Source: Faucicola sp902506215
GTDB lineage: Bacteria; Pseudomonadota; Gammaproteobacteria; Pseudomonadales; Moraxellaceae
DNA: 64,000 nucleotides
Assembly: GCA_016888885.1 (NCBI GenBank)
Contig: CP069437.1
Span: forward strand, 1,054,001 to 1,118,000
Direction: 5' to 3'
Positions 35,093 through 45,900 of this stretch are shown piece after piece. A program made the translations under genes and the position numbers. Below the pieces are notes generated by a model. It saw nothing but the letters and a program-made list of their open reading frames with translations, was not told where the DNA came from and made no database searches. How positions within the stretch are numbered: the first letter of the stretch is position 1; the number at the start of each line of letters is the position of its first letter.

Positions 35093-37819
35093 ATGACCCA
35101 GTCGACTGCTGCTACCTTTACTTGGATGAAATTTTTACTCAATCTCTTGGTTGCAATTTTAGCGTTTCTTTTTATTTTGGTATTAGCTTTTCCCATCGGT
35201 TTTTATGGTATGGCGATGTATATATCACCTAGCCTGCCAAGCTTAGATGACCTTAAAAAAGCCAAGCTGTCAATGCCACTACAAATCTATACCGAGGACA
35301 ACCAATTAATTGGGCAATACGGTAATGATATGTCTCTGCCAGTGACTTATGAGCAAATTCCCAAAAATATGGTGAATGCTTTTTTAGCGGCCGAAGATTC
35401 GTCATTTTTTCAGCACAGTGGTATCAGTATTAAGGGCATTGGGCGGGCACTGACCGAAGCGGTGAGCGAGGATAGCCAGACAGGGGGGTCAACGATTACC
35501 CAGCAGGTTGCCAAAAATTATTTTTTATCCTCCGAACGTACCCTTAATCGTAAATTAACGGAGTTATTTTTAGCCCGTAAAATTGAAGAAAAGCTGTCCA
35601 AACAAGACATCATGACCTTATATGTGAATAAAATCTATTTGGGTCAAGGTGCGTATGGGATTAAAGCCGCCGCTAAGCAATATTATAGTAAATCATTAAA
35701 TAACCTAACCATTGCTGAAATGGCAATGATTGCAGGTCTGCCAAAAGCGCCATCCAAATACAATCCTGTTGCCAACCCTGAGCGCGCGTTAGAGCGGCGT
35801 AACTGGATTTTGGGTCAGATGCTTAAAAATGGCGCAATTAGCCAAGCGCAACACGACGAAGCGGTTGCCGCACCCATTGGACTGCGCCTATACCAAGCAA
35901 AACTTGATAAAAACTTACCATATTTGGCGGAAATGACCCGTGCCTCATTGGTAGAAAAATATGGCGAAGCTGTCATCAATTCGGGCTGGCGCGTAAAGCT
36001 TACCATTAATAGTGAAGCACAAGAAATTGCAGAAAACGCCATTAAACGCGGTTTATTTGCGTATGATCGCCGCCACGGTTGGCGTGGCGCTCCTGCTAAT
36101 ACAAAAGATAAAGAAAAACCTGGCAAGCTTGCCAACTTCCCAGTTATCCATTCTTTTTATCCGGTTGAAGTCACCAAAGTCTATCCTGGCAATGGCTTTG
36201 ATGCGGTCATGAAAGACGGTACTCAGATTAAAGTGCCTTGGTCAAACATGCGCTGGGCGACCCTGCACTATCGCAATCCCAACTCAGCATTTATCTCCAA
36301 CAACATCGTCAATCTGCATGATATTGTGTATGTCACATCAAATGCTGACAACAGCAGCTGGAGCTTGGTGCAAATTCCAGCCGTTGAAGGCAGCCTAGTA
36401 TCGGTCAATCCAGAAACTGGCGCGTTACTTGCGGTCGTTGGTGGCTTTGATTTTAATAAAAGTAAATTTAACCGCGCCATTCAAGGCTATCGCCAACCAG
36501 GCTCAACCATCAAGCCATTAATCTACACCGCTGCCCTAGAAAAAGGCTTTAGCCCAGATACCCTGATATCTGATGATCCATTGACCATCGGCTCATGGAA
36601 ACCCAAAAACTCAGACGGTCGCAATTTGGGGATGATTCCACTGCGTAAAGGTTTATACCTATCACGTAACCTAGTATCGATTCGGGTACTACGTTCAGCG
36701 GGTATCTCCGATACGCGTGAGCTACTTAATGAGTTTGGGTTGGAGAAAGAACGCATGCCAAACACGTTATCATTGGCACTCGGTTCTGGTGAAGCAACCC
36801 CGTTACAGATGGCGACGGGCTATGCGACCTTTGCCAACGGCGGTCACCGTATTCAGCCTTATTTTATTCAGCAGATTTTTGACTACAACGGTAAGCTGCA
36901 ATACCAAGCTAACCCAAAACAAGCCTGTGCGGTATGCTTTAACAATGATTTACAGCAAACCAATGAAGACAACTTAACTGCCTTCCAAAAACAACGAGCT
37001 GCCTTGTTAAGTGGTCAGAGTGGCGACGCTGAAGCGGGCGATAAAGCGACTGAAAAATCGGATTTATTCAACGCAAACCCACTGGCTAAAACCAAAGAAC
37101 CAGACAGTTTAGACAAACAAGATAAGAAAAAGCTCAGCAAAGAAGAAGCGGCATTAGAAGCCAGCACTCAGCAAATGCTAGCACGCCAAGCGTCCCTTGA
37201 AGCGCAGTTATATGATGCAGGTCCCGAAACTGATAAGCTAAAACCTATGCCTATTCAGTATATTCCAGCGCAGCAAGCGCCGCGTATTATTTCTTCTAAC
37301 GTGGCATTCCAAATGGCGAATATCTTACGTGATGTCATCCAGCGCGGTACCGCGATAAAGGCGCGGGCGTTAGGTCGCTCAGATGTAGGTGGCAAGACAG
37401 GTACTACCAATGATGCCAAAGATGCGTGGTTTGCTGGTATCCACCCTAAAATGGTGACGACAGTTTGGGTCGGTTTTGACCAACCTATCGGTATGGGTAA
37501 AAAAGAATTTGGTGGCGTGGCGGCGCTACCCATTTGGTTGGATTTCACCTCTAAAATGCTCAAAGGTCAGCCTGTGGAATGGGTGTCAGTGAATAATCGC
37601 GCCAAATCCAAAAAACAAGAGCAGGAAACCATTGAGCTTACTGACAATGGGACTAGACGCGTCGATAGCAAGGGCAATGAAATCGCCAGTGACGACAGTA
37701 AACCCCCGCAAGCGGTTACCCAAAAACGCCCTGAGGAACAAGCATCCGTGCCGATGCCAACGACGGGTAACAATATCAATTATGCTCAGTTAAATAACAA
37801 TAAACCACTGAATGAATGA
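35093..37819 (+). CDS. mrcA: Penicillin-binding protein 1A (bifunctional)
   Basis: This 908-aa class A PBP polymerises glycan strands and cross-links peptides. One membrane helix lies at about 14-38. The GT51 domain has E101 in AAEDSSFFQH and GGSTITQQVAKNYF; the transpeptidase has S471-T-I-K474, SRN in LYLSRNLVS and K768-T-G-T. A long Lys/Asp/Glu-rich insertion (about 640-715) precedes the last catalytic motif, and the C-terminal tail is polar. It stands opposite pilMNOPQ, as is common in gammaproteobacteria (ponA). Confidence 0.96.
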   Translation: MTQSTAATFTWMKFLLNLLVAILAFLFILVLAFPIGFYGMAMYISPSLPSLDDLKKAKLSMPLQIYTEDNQLIGQYGNDMSLPVTYEQIPKNMVNAFLAAEDSSFFQHSGISIKGIGRALTEAVSEDSQTGGSTITQQVAKNYFLSSERTLNRKLTELFLARKIEEKLSKQDIMTLYVNKIYLGQGAYGIKAAAKQYYSKSLNNLTIAEMAMIAGLPKAPSKYNPVANPERALERRNWILGQMLKNGAISQAQHDEAVAAPIGLRLYQAKLDKNLPYLAEMTRASLVEKYGEAVINSGWRVKLTINSEAQEIAENAIKRGLFAYDRRHGWRGAPANTKDKEKPGKLANFPVIHSFYPVEVTKVYPGNGFDAVMKDGTQIKVPWSNMRWATLHYRNPNSAFISNNIVNLHDIVYVTSNADNSSWSLVQIPAVEGSLVSVNPETGALLAVVGGFDFNKSKFNRAIQGYRQPGSTIKPLIYTAALEKGFSPDTLISDDPLTIGSWKPKNSDGRNLGMIPLRKGLYLSRNLVSIRVLRSAGISDTRELLNEFGLEKERMPNTLSLALGSGEATPLQMATGYATFANGGHRIQPYFIQQIFDYNGKLQYQANPKQACAVCFNNDLQQTNEDNLTAFQKQRAALLSGQSGDAEAGDKATEKSDLFNANPLAKTKEPDSLDKQDKKKLSKEEAALEASTQQMLARQASLEAQLYDAGPETDKLKPMPIQYIPAQQAPRIISSNVAFQMANILRDVIQRGTAIKARALGRSDVGGKTGTTNDAKDAWFAGIHPKMVTTVWVGFDQPIGMGKKEFGGVAALPIWLDFTSKMLKGQPVEWVSVNNRAKSKKQEQETIELTDNGTRRVDSKGNEIASDDSKPPQAVTQKRPEEQASVPMPTTGNNINYAQLNNNKPLNE

Positions 37820-37854
37820 GCCGTTAATAAACCTTAGTTAATAAACCTTAATAG

Positions 37855-37882
37855 AAAAGCTCGATTAATTATCGAGCTTTTT
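37855..37882 (+). terminator. Rho-independent terminator after the PBP1A gene
   Basis: An 11-bp stem, AAAAGCTCGAT/ATCGAGCTTTT, with the 5-nt loop TAATT and a T-run lies 36 nt past the stop. A direct repeat of TTAATAAACCTTA occurs just before it. Confidence 0.9.
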
Positions 37883-37948
37883 TATGGTCTTTGATAAGTA
37901 TTAATGGGATAAGTAACAAGGTGATAAATACCAAAAGTGATTAAACGA

Positions 37949-38467
37949 TTAAAACTCAATCATCCCTTCTCGCAAACTATCAATGGTATCCACCAAATCA
38001 CCACGCCATTGGCGAATCATATCGACTGAAATATGGGTACTTGAGGGACTTGCCATAACATCAATCACCGGTAATTTGGCATTTTTATTGCTTTCATCAC
38101 TCTCATTGCCGAGGTTTTGGGGCACAGGTTTATAGATAATTTGCTGCCATGCTTTTTCGATATCTCCCAAATAATCATTAGCTAATAGTTGCTTTAACCG
38201 CATGACTTCAGGCGATACTTGGGTTTTAGTTTCCAACGCATCACTAATTGATTGCAGACTCGGGTTTGGCATAGTTAAATTATAATAGCGCGCTATTTCT
38301 TGTAAAAATGCCAAATACCCGCCGTACAAATGCATGAGCGCGCTTTCAATATGCGCCTCTTGTAACTGACCCTTCTGGGTCTGCTCAGCTTGCTGACAAT
38401 AAATTCGGCAAAAATACATTTTTTGATTGGTTCTATCTGCTTGATAACGTGCAACACGACCTGCCAT
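37949..38467 (-). CDS. Conserved hypothetical protein (possibly DUF6586 family)
   Basis: This 172-aa soluble, mostly helical protein begins MAGRVARYQADRTNQKMYFC and contains LMHLYGGYLAFLQEIARYY. Related proteins of this size follow rpoC or neighbouring genes in other Moraxellaceae and pseudomonads; I believe they are called DUF6586 but cannot check. No catalytic motif is visible. It sits downstream of the rpoC terminator in the same direction. Confidence 0.65.
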   Translation of the reverse strand: MAGRVARYQADRTNQKMYFCRIYCQQAEQTQKGQLQEAHIESALMHLYGGYLAFLQEIARYYNLTMPNPSLQSISDALETKTQVSPEVMRLKQLLANDYLGDIEKAWQQIIYKPVPQNLGNESDESNKNAKLPVIDVMASPSSTHISVDMIRQWRGDLVDTIDSLREGMIEF

Positions 38468-38505
38468 ATTTTTTCCTTAGACATTTGATACGGATATTTT
38501 GATGA

Positions 38506-38538
38506 AAAAAAAGGTCAGTTGCAAGCACTGACCTTTTT
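38506..38538 (-). terminator. Rho-independent terminator of the rpoBC transcript
   Basis: A 12-bp stem (AAAAAGGTCAGT with ACTGACCTTTTT) and a 6-nt loop are followed on the minus strand by a T-run. It lies just past the rpoC stop. Confidence 0.9.
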
Positions 38539-38553
38539 ATGACTGATTAATGA

Positions 38554-41500
38554 TTATTTTGCATCTTGGCTATTAAACTCTTCAGCAAATTGGTCTTCAA
38601 ATGACATTGATGCAGGTTCCATGGTTTCAGCAAACAAGGTGTCTAACGCTTCTAACTGGTTTTCACCAGCTTCTGTCGCGGTTATTGTTTTACCACCATT
38701 TAGACGCTGTGCATGGTAAGCTAAACCAGTACCTGCTGGTACCAAACGACCTACTACCACGTTTTCTTTTAGACCACGTAATTCGTCAATCTTGCCAGTA
38801 ACCGCTGCCGCCGTCAATACACGGGTTGTCTCTTGGAATGACGCCGCGGAAATAAAGCTTTCAGTTGCCAATGACGCTTTGGTGATACCGAGCAATAAAC
38901 GTTCAAACTTGACTGGGAATTTGTTTTCTTCTTCGAGTTTTTTGTTCGTGGCTACGATATCAGCGTATTCAGCTTGGTCACCTTTAAAGTAACTTGAGTC
39001 GCCGCCATCGGTAATTTCAACTTTACGCAGCATCTGACGAATAATCACTTCAATATGCTTGTCGTTGATTTTTACCCCTTGTAAGCGGTAAACGTCTTGT
39101 ACTTCATTGACGATGTAGTTGGCAAGCTCAGTTTCACCTTTTAAGCGTAAGATATCGTGTGGGTTTTGTGGACCATCGGCAATCACCTCACCACGCTCAA
39201 CACGTTCACCCTCAAATACGTTGATTTGACGCCATTTTGGAATCAACTCTTCATGCACTTCGCCGTCATCATTGGTGATGATAAAGCGGTTTTTACCTTT
39301 GGTGTCTTTACCAAAGCTTACTGTCCCACTCATTTCCGCCATAATCGCATGGTCTTTTGGACGACGCGCTTCAAATAAGTCAGCAACACGTGGTAGACCA
39401 CCGGTAATATCTTTGGTACCTGATGATTCTTGTGGTACACGACCTAAAATCGAACCTGTTGTTACCTCATCGCCTTCACGCACACGAATGATGGTTTGCT
39501 GTGGTAAGAAGTACACCACTTCTTTACCCTCTTTGGTATCAAGGATAATCGCAGGACGTAAATCTTTACCCGAGCTTGGGCGGTCTTTGGTTGCCAAGAT
39601 TTCGTATGAGCTCATACCTGTTGCTTCATCGATTTTCATGGTGGCGGTTAAGCCATCGGTGATTTCGCTAAAGCGTGCGGTACCTGATACCTCGGTAATG
39701 ATTGGATGGGTATGTGGATCCCATTTAGCAATGGTTTGACCTGGGGTAACTTCGGTACCATCAGCCACTAGAATTGACGAACCATACGGTGCTTTATAGC
39801 GCTCACGCTCACGGCCTAATTCATCAGTAATACTAATTTCTGCAGAGCGAGAAACTACCACCAAATGACCATCGGCATGGCTTACAGATTTCAAGTTTTG
39901 GAAGCGAACAGTACCGCCTTTATTAACCTGAATGCTGTTTTCCACGGCTGCGGCACTCGCGGCACCACCCACGTGGAAGGTACGCATGGTTAGCTGAGTA
40001 CCCGGCTCACCGATTGATTGCGCTGCCATGACACCCACAGACTCACCAATATTGACGCGGTGACCACGTGCTAAGTCGCGACCATAACATTGTGAACAGA
40101 CACCATGTGGCACTTCACAAGTAATCACTGAACGCACCCAAACTTCGTCAATACCATGTTCATCAAGCACTTTTACCCAATGCTCATCGAGTAAGGTACC
40201 TAATGGAATGGCTAGTTCGCCTGTTTTATTTGACACCACATCTTTAGCAGTGACTCGGCCCAGCACACGGTCAGCCAATTGCTCAATGATTTCACCACCC
40301 TCGATGTGTGGCTTCATCAAGATACCTTTATCGGTACCACAATCAGGCTGGGTGATAACCAAATCTTGCGCAACGTCAACCAAGCGACGGGTTAAGTAAC
40401 CTGAGTTTGCGGTTTTGAGTGCCGTATCTGCTAGACCTTTACGGGCACCGTGCGTCGAGATAAAGTACTGTAAAACGCTTAAGCCTTCACGGAAGTTGGC
40501 TTTAATTGGGGTTTCAATAATCGAGCCATCTGGTTTTGCCATCAGACCACGCATACCTGCCAACTGACGGATCTGTGCGGCACTACCACGCGCCCCTGAA
40601 TCCGACATGATATAAATCGAGTTAAACGATTTTTCTTTTTCCGTTTCACCTTGGCTATTGACAACGGTATCTTGTGACAAGTTATCCATCATCGCTTTGG
40701 CGATTTGGTCATTGGTACGTGACCAAATATCAATGACTTTGTTATAGCGTTCACCCGCGGTCACAAAGCCTTGTTCAAACTGGCTTTCAATTTCACGAAC
40801 TTCTGCATCAGCCGCTTCGATGATTTTGTTTTTGGTAGGTGGAATCAGCATATCTTCCATACCAATAGATACACCTGACAACGTCGCTTGGGCAAAACCC
40901 AAATACATCAATTGGTCAGCAAACATAACGCTGTCTTTCACGCCCATTTTGCGGTAGCAAGAATTGATAAGGCGAGCGATGTTTTTCTTGGTCATCTCTT
41001 TGTTGACTTCGTCAAAGCTCATGCCTTTTGGGGTGATATTCCAAATCAAACAGCGACCTGCAACGGTATCAACCATTTTGGTAACGGTATTGGCATTGCC
41101 TTCTTCGTCATACGTGGTTTCTTCAATACGTACTTTAATTTTGGCATTGACGCTTAAATCACCGGTACCTAGCGCACGATACACTTCTTTCACGTTTGAG
41201 AAAGTCATGTTTTCGCCTTTGGCATTAATATGCGAACGGCTGATGTAATATAGTCCCAATACCACGTCTTGTGATGGCGTGATAATTGGCTCACCATTGG
41301 CAGGTGACAAGATGTTGTTGGTTGACATCATCAAGGCACGGGCTTCAAGCTGGGCCTCCAAAGTTAACGGTACGTGTACCGCCATTTGGTCACCATCAAA
41401 GTCGGCGTTGAACGCGCTACAAACCAGGGGATGTAGCTGAATCGCTTTACCTTCAATCAGTACAGGTTCAAATGCTTGTAAACCCAAACGATGGAGGGTC

Positions 41501-42786
41501 GGTGCACGGTTTAGTAGCACTGGGTGTTCACGAATCACGCTGGCAAGCATATCCCACACTGCCGGTTCCTCACGCTCAACCATTTTCTTAGCAGCTTTGA
41601 TAGTGGTCGCGATGCCATTTTGCAAAAGCTTGGCATAAGTAAATGGTTTGAACAGTTCAAGTGCCATTTTTTTAGGCAAGCCACATTGGTGTAGACGCAG
41701 GTATGGACCCACGGTAATGACCGAACGACCTGAATAGTCGACACGTTTACCCAATAAGTTTTGACGGAAACGACCTTGTTTACCTTTAATCATGTCAGCT
41801 AAAGATTTCAACGGACGTTTGTTGCTACCGGTAATCGCACGACCGCGGCGACCATTGTCAAGCAGCGCATCCACTGACTCTTGTAGCATACGTTTTTCGT
41901 TACGCACGATGATGTCAGGCGCATTGAGCTCTAACAAGCGTTTTAAACGGTTGTTACGGTTAATGACGCGGCGGTATAAGTCATTTAAGTCTGAAGTGGC
42001 AAAACGACCCCCTTCAAGCGGTACCAATGGACGCAAATCAGGTGGCAATACAGGTAATACGGTCATTACCATCCACTCAGGCTTATTGTTTGAATCACGG
42101 AATGACTCAAGCAATTTTAGACGTTTTGACATTTTTTTAAGTTTGGTTTCTGAACCTGTATTAGGAATTTCTTCACGTAACTGGTCGATTTCCAAATCTA
42201 CGTCAATATCACGCAGCAAGTCTTGAACCGCTTCAGCCCCCATTTTTGCGGTGAATTCATCACCAAACTCTTCAAGTGCTTTGAAGTAATCTTCATCATC
42301 GAGCAACTGATATTTTTCAAGGGTAGTTAAACCTGGGTCAGTCACTACATAGCTTTCAAAATACAGTACGCGCTCGATATCACGCAAAGTCATATCAAGT
42401 AGTAGACCAATACGGCTTGGTAATGATTTTAAGAACCAAATATGCGCGACTGGGCTTGCCAGCTCAATGTGACCCATACGCTCGCGGCGTACTTTGGCGG
42501 CGGTCACTTCAACGCCACATTTTTCACAGATCACGCCTTGGAATTTACGGCGTTTATATTTACCACACAAGCATTCGTAGTCTTTAACAGGTCCAAAAAT
42601 TTTGGCACAAAAAAGACCATCACGTTCTGGTTTGAAAGTACGATAGTTGATGGTTTCAGGCTTTTTAACTTCCCCATGCGACCAAGATTTGATGGTGTCA
42701 GGTGAGGCAAGAGAAATTTGAATGCTGTCGAACTCTTGGTTACCAGAGTCGGCAGGGCTTTTCATGATGTCTAATAAGTCTTTCAA
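38554..42786 (-). CDS. rpoC: DNA-directed RNA polymerase subunit beta'
   Basis: This 1410-aa catalytic clamp subunit carries the N-terminal zinc site (CLCGKYKRRKFQGVICEKC, about 70-88) and the magnesium-binding NADFDGDQMAVH. The second zinc site has CGTDKG and CEVPHGVCSQCYGRDL, and the trigger-loop region includes GEPGTQLTMRTFHVGG. It follows rpoB after 143 bp on the minus strand, the universal order. Confidence 0.98.
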   Translation of the reverse strand: MKDLLDIMKSPADSGNQEFDSIQISLASPDTIKSWSHGEVKKPETINYRTFKPERDGLFCAKIFGPVKDYECLCGKYKRRKFQGVICEKCGVEVTAAKVRRERMGHIELASPVAHIWFLKSLPSRIGLLLDMTLRDIERVLYFESYVVTDPGLTTLEKYQLLDDEDYFKALEEFGDEFTAKMGAEAVQDLLRDIDVDLEIDQLREEIPNTGSETKLKKMSKRLKLLESFRDSNNKPEWMVMTVLPVLPPDLRPLVPLEGGRFATSDLNDLYRRVINRNNRLKRLLELNAPDIIVRNEKRMLQESVDALLDNGRRGRAITGSNKRPLKSLADMIKGKQGRFRQNLLGKRVDYSGRSVITVGPYLRLHQCGLPKKMALELFKPFTYAKLLQNGIATTIKAAKKMVEREEPAVWDMLASVIREHPVLLNRAPTLHRLGLQAFEPVLIEGKAIQLHPLVCSAFNADFDGDQMAVHVPLTLEAQLEARALMMSTNNILSPANGEPIITPSQDVVLGLYYISRSHINAKGENMTFSNVKEVYRALGTGDLSVNAKIKVRIEETTYDEEGNANTVTKMVDTVAGRCLIWNITPKGMSFDEVNKEMTKKNIARLINSCYRKMGVKDSVMFADQLMYLGFAQATLSGVSIGMEDMLIPPTKNKIIEAADAEVREIESQFEQGFVTAGERYNKVIDIWSRTNDQIAKAMMDNLSQDTVVNSQGETEKEKSFNSIYIMSDSGARGSAAQIRQLAGMRGLMAKPDGSIIETPIKANFREGLSVLQYFISTHGARKGLADTALKTANSGYLTRRLVDVAQDLVITQPDCGTDKGILMKPHIEGGEIIEQLADRVLGRVTAKDVVSNKTGELAIPLGTLLDEHWVKVLDEHGIDEVWVRSVITCEVPHGVCSQCYGRDLARGHRVNIGESVGVMAAQSIGEPGTQLTMRTFHVGGAASAAAVENSIQVNKGGTVRFQNLKSVSHADGHLVVVSRSAEISITDELGRERERYKAPYGSSILVADGTEVTPGQTIAKWDPHTHPIITEVSGTARFSEITDGLTATMKIDEATGMSSYEILATKDRPSSGKDLRPAIILDTKEGKEVVYFLPQQTIIRVREGDEVTTGSILGRVPQESSGTKDITGGLPRVADLFEARRPKDHAIMAEMSGTVSFGKDTKGKNRFIITNDDGEVHEELIPKWRQINVFEGERVERGEVIADGPQNPHDILRLKGETELANYIVNEVQDVYRLQGVKINDKHIEVIIRQMLRKVEITDGGDSSYFKGDQAEYADIVATNKKLEEENKFPVKFERLLLGITKASLATESFISAASFQETTRVLTAAAVTGKIDELRGLKENVVVGRLVPAGTGLAYHAQRLNGGKTITATEAGENQLEALDTLFAETMEPASMSFEDQFAEEFNSQDAK

Positions 42787-42929
42787 ACTGCTTCTCCATC
42801 GATTAAATTGAAAGCCGATACAGATTGACTTTCAATTTAAGGTTAATTTTTATTCGTTTGTCATTAACAAGGTAAACTATTGAGTTTGAGTATGGTGACG
42901 TTTAAAGCCGCCATACTCACCATCATGGC

Positions 42930-45900
42930 TTAGTTTTTACTTTTGCTATGATCTTTTAACTCAATGTTAATACCCAATGACTTAATCTCTTTGGTCAATA
43001 CGTTGAACGATTCTGGCATACCGGCTGACATGCTTTGTTCGCCATCAACGATGTTTTTATACATGCGAGTACGACCTTCCACGTCATCCGATTTCACCGT
43101 CAACATCTCTTGCAATGTATAAGCAGCACCGTAAGCTTCAAGTGCCCACACTTCCATCTCACCGAAGCGCTGACCACCAAACTGGGCTTTACCACCCAAT
43201 GGCTGCTGGGTAACCAGTGAGTAAGAACCTGTTGAACGTGCGTGCATTTTGTCATCAACCAAGTGATTGAGTTTGAGCATGTACATATAACCCACGGTTA
43301 CAGGACGATCAAACTGTTGACCGGTACGACCATCAAACAATACTTGCTGACCTGAGGTTGGCATACCTGCTAATTCTAGCAAGCCTTTGATTTGCTGTTC
43401 TTTAGCGCCATCAAATACTGCCGTACCCATTGGTACGCCTGCACGTAGATTTTTTGACATCGCAATGATTTCCTCATCACTGAGGCTGCCTAAGTCCACT
43501 TGCTCGCCGCCAATTTGGTTATAAATTTTGTCTAAGAAATCACGCAACTCAGCAACTGCCGCTTGTTTTTTGATCATCTCGTCAATTTTGATACCCAAAC
43601 CACGTGCTGCACCGCCTAAGTGCGTTTCTAAAATCTGACCGACGTTCATCCGCGATGGTACGCCTAGTGGGTTTAGTACCACATCCACTGGATTACCGTT
43701 TTCATCGTATGGCATGTCTTCAATCGGCATGATACGTGATACCACCCCTTTGTTACCATGACGACCCGCCATTTTGTCACCGGGTTGAATACGACGTTTT
43801 ACTGCCAAGTACACTTTGACGATTTTTTGCACGCCATGCGTTAAGTCATCACCTGCCGTTAATTTGCGTTTTTTCTCAGTGAATTTTTCATCGATTTCTT
43901 TTTGTTTATCGGTTAAAAAGTCACCAATTTGTGATAAACGCTCTGCGGTATCTTCTTGGGTTGGCTGAATATCAAGCAATGTTTCAAGCGACATATCTTG
44001 CATTGAGTCTTCACTCAACACTGTACCTGATTTTAAGCCCGCGCCACCACTGACAGTTTGACCGTCAAGCAATGAAATAATGCGACCGCGTGCGGCGTTT
44101 TCAAAGATACGCAATTCTTCTTTTAAGTCTTTACGATAGCTATCAAGCTGTGCTTTTTCGATAGCTTGCGCACGGCTGTCTTTTTCTACGCCATCACGGG
44201 TAAAGACTTGGACGTCAATCACCGTACCTTTGGTAGAAGAAGGCACGCGTAACGACGTATCTTTCACGTCCGCGGCTTTTTCACCAAAAATTGCACGAAG
44301 TAGTTTTTCTTCAGGGGTGAGCTGCGTTTCACCTTTTGGTGTCACTTTACCCACCAAGATATCGCCACCTTGTACTTCGGCACCAATATAGACGATACCT
44401 GCTTCATCTAGATTAGCTAGGGCTGCCTCACCCACGTTTGGAATATCGGCAGTGATTTCTTCCGTACCCAATTTGGTATCACGCGCCACACAGGTCAATT
44501 CTTGGATATGAATGGTGGTAAAACGATCTTCTTTAACCACACGCTCAGATAACAAAATCGAGTCTTCGAAGTTGTAGCCGTTCCAAGGCATGAACGCCAC
44601 ACGCATGTTTTGACCCAATGCCAACTCACCCAAATCGGTTGATGGACCATCAGCCAAGATATCCCCGCGCGCAATGACATCACCTTGGTTGACGATAATG
44701 CGTTGGTTAATACAGGTGTTTTGGTTTGAACGGGTGTATTTGATTAAGTTGTAGATATCAATACCCGCTTCGCCCGCTTGCATTTCATCTTCATTCACTT
44801 TTACAACGACACGGCTCGCATCCACGTCCATAATGACGCCGCCACGTTTGGCAGTCACACACACACCTGAGTCACGGGCAACGTGACGTTCCATACCTGT
44901 ACCAACCAGTGGTTTATCCGACCGTAAAGTGGGTACCGCTTGGCGCTGCATGTTTGAACCCATCAAGGCACGGTTGGCATCGTCATGTTCCAAGAATGGA
45001 ATCAAACTTGCTGCCACAGACACAACCTGACGCGGTGATACGTCCATATGGGTCACTTTCTCTGGTGCCATACGCACAAATTCACCATAATTACGTACAG
45101 AGACATAATCTTCTGTCAACTGACCGCTTTCATCAATCGGCGAATCCGCTTGTGCAATCACAGTGCCCACTTCTTCAATCGCTGATAAGTACTCGATTTC
45201 ATCCGTCACTTTACCGTCGACTACTTTACGATACGGGGTTTCTAAGAAACCAAATTCATTGGTTTTAGCATAGACGGCTAGTGAGTTGATCAGACCGATG
45301 TTTGGACCCTCAGGGGTTTCAATCGGACACACACGACCATAATGGGTTTGGTGTACGTCACGCACTTCAAAGCCTGCACGCTCACGTGTTAAACCACCTG
45401 GACCTAATGCAGAAACACGACGCTTATGGGTAATTTCTGACAATGGGTTGTTTTGGTCCATAAACTGTGACAATTGTGATGAACCAAAGAACTCTTTAAT
45501 AGCGGCTGCCACAGGTTTTGAGTTGATTAAATCTTGTGGCGACAAGTTATCTGTTTCAGCTGAGCTTAAACGCTCTTTAACAGCACGCTCGACACGGACT
45601 AGACCCACGCGAAATTGATTTTCTGTCATCTCACCGACTGAACGGACACGGCGGTTACCTAAATGGTCAATATCGTCCACTACCCCACGACCATCACGAA
45701 TTTCAATCAACATTTTTAATACGTCGATAATATCTTCGTTGGTCAACACACTGCGTTCACGCTGCACATCAGGGTCATTGGTGGGCTCATAGACACGCCC
45801 CAAACGACGGTTGAACTTCATGCGACCGACGTTTGATAAATCATAGCGATCCGGGTTAAAAAACATCGATTCAAACAATTTTTCAGCCGTATCAAGTGTT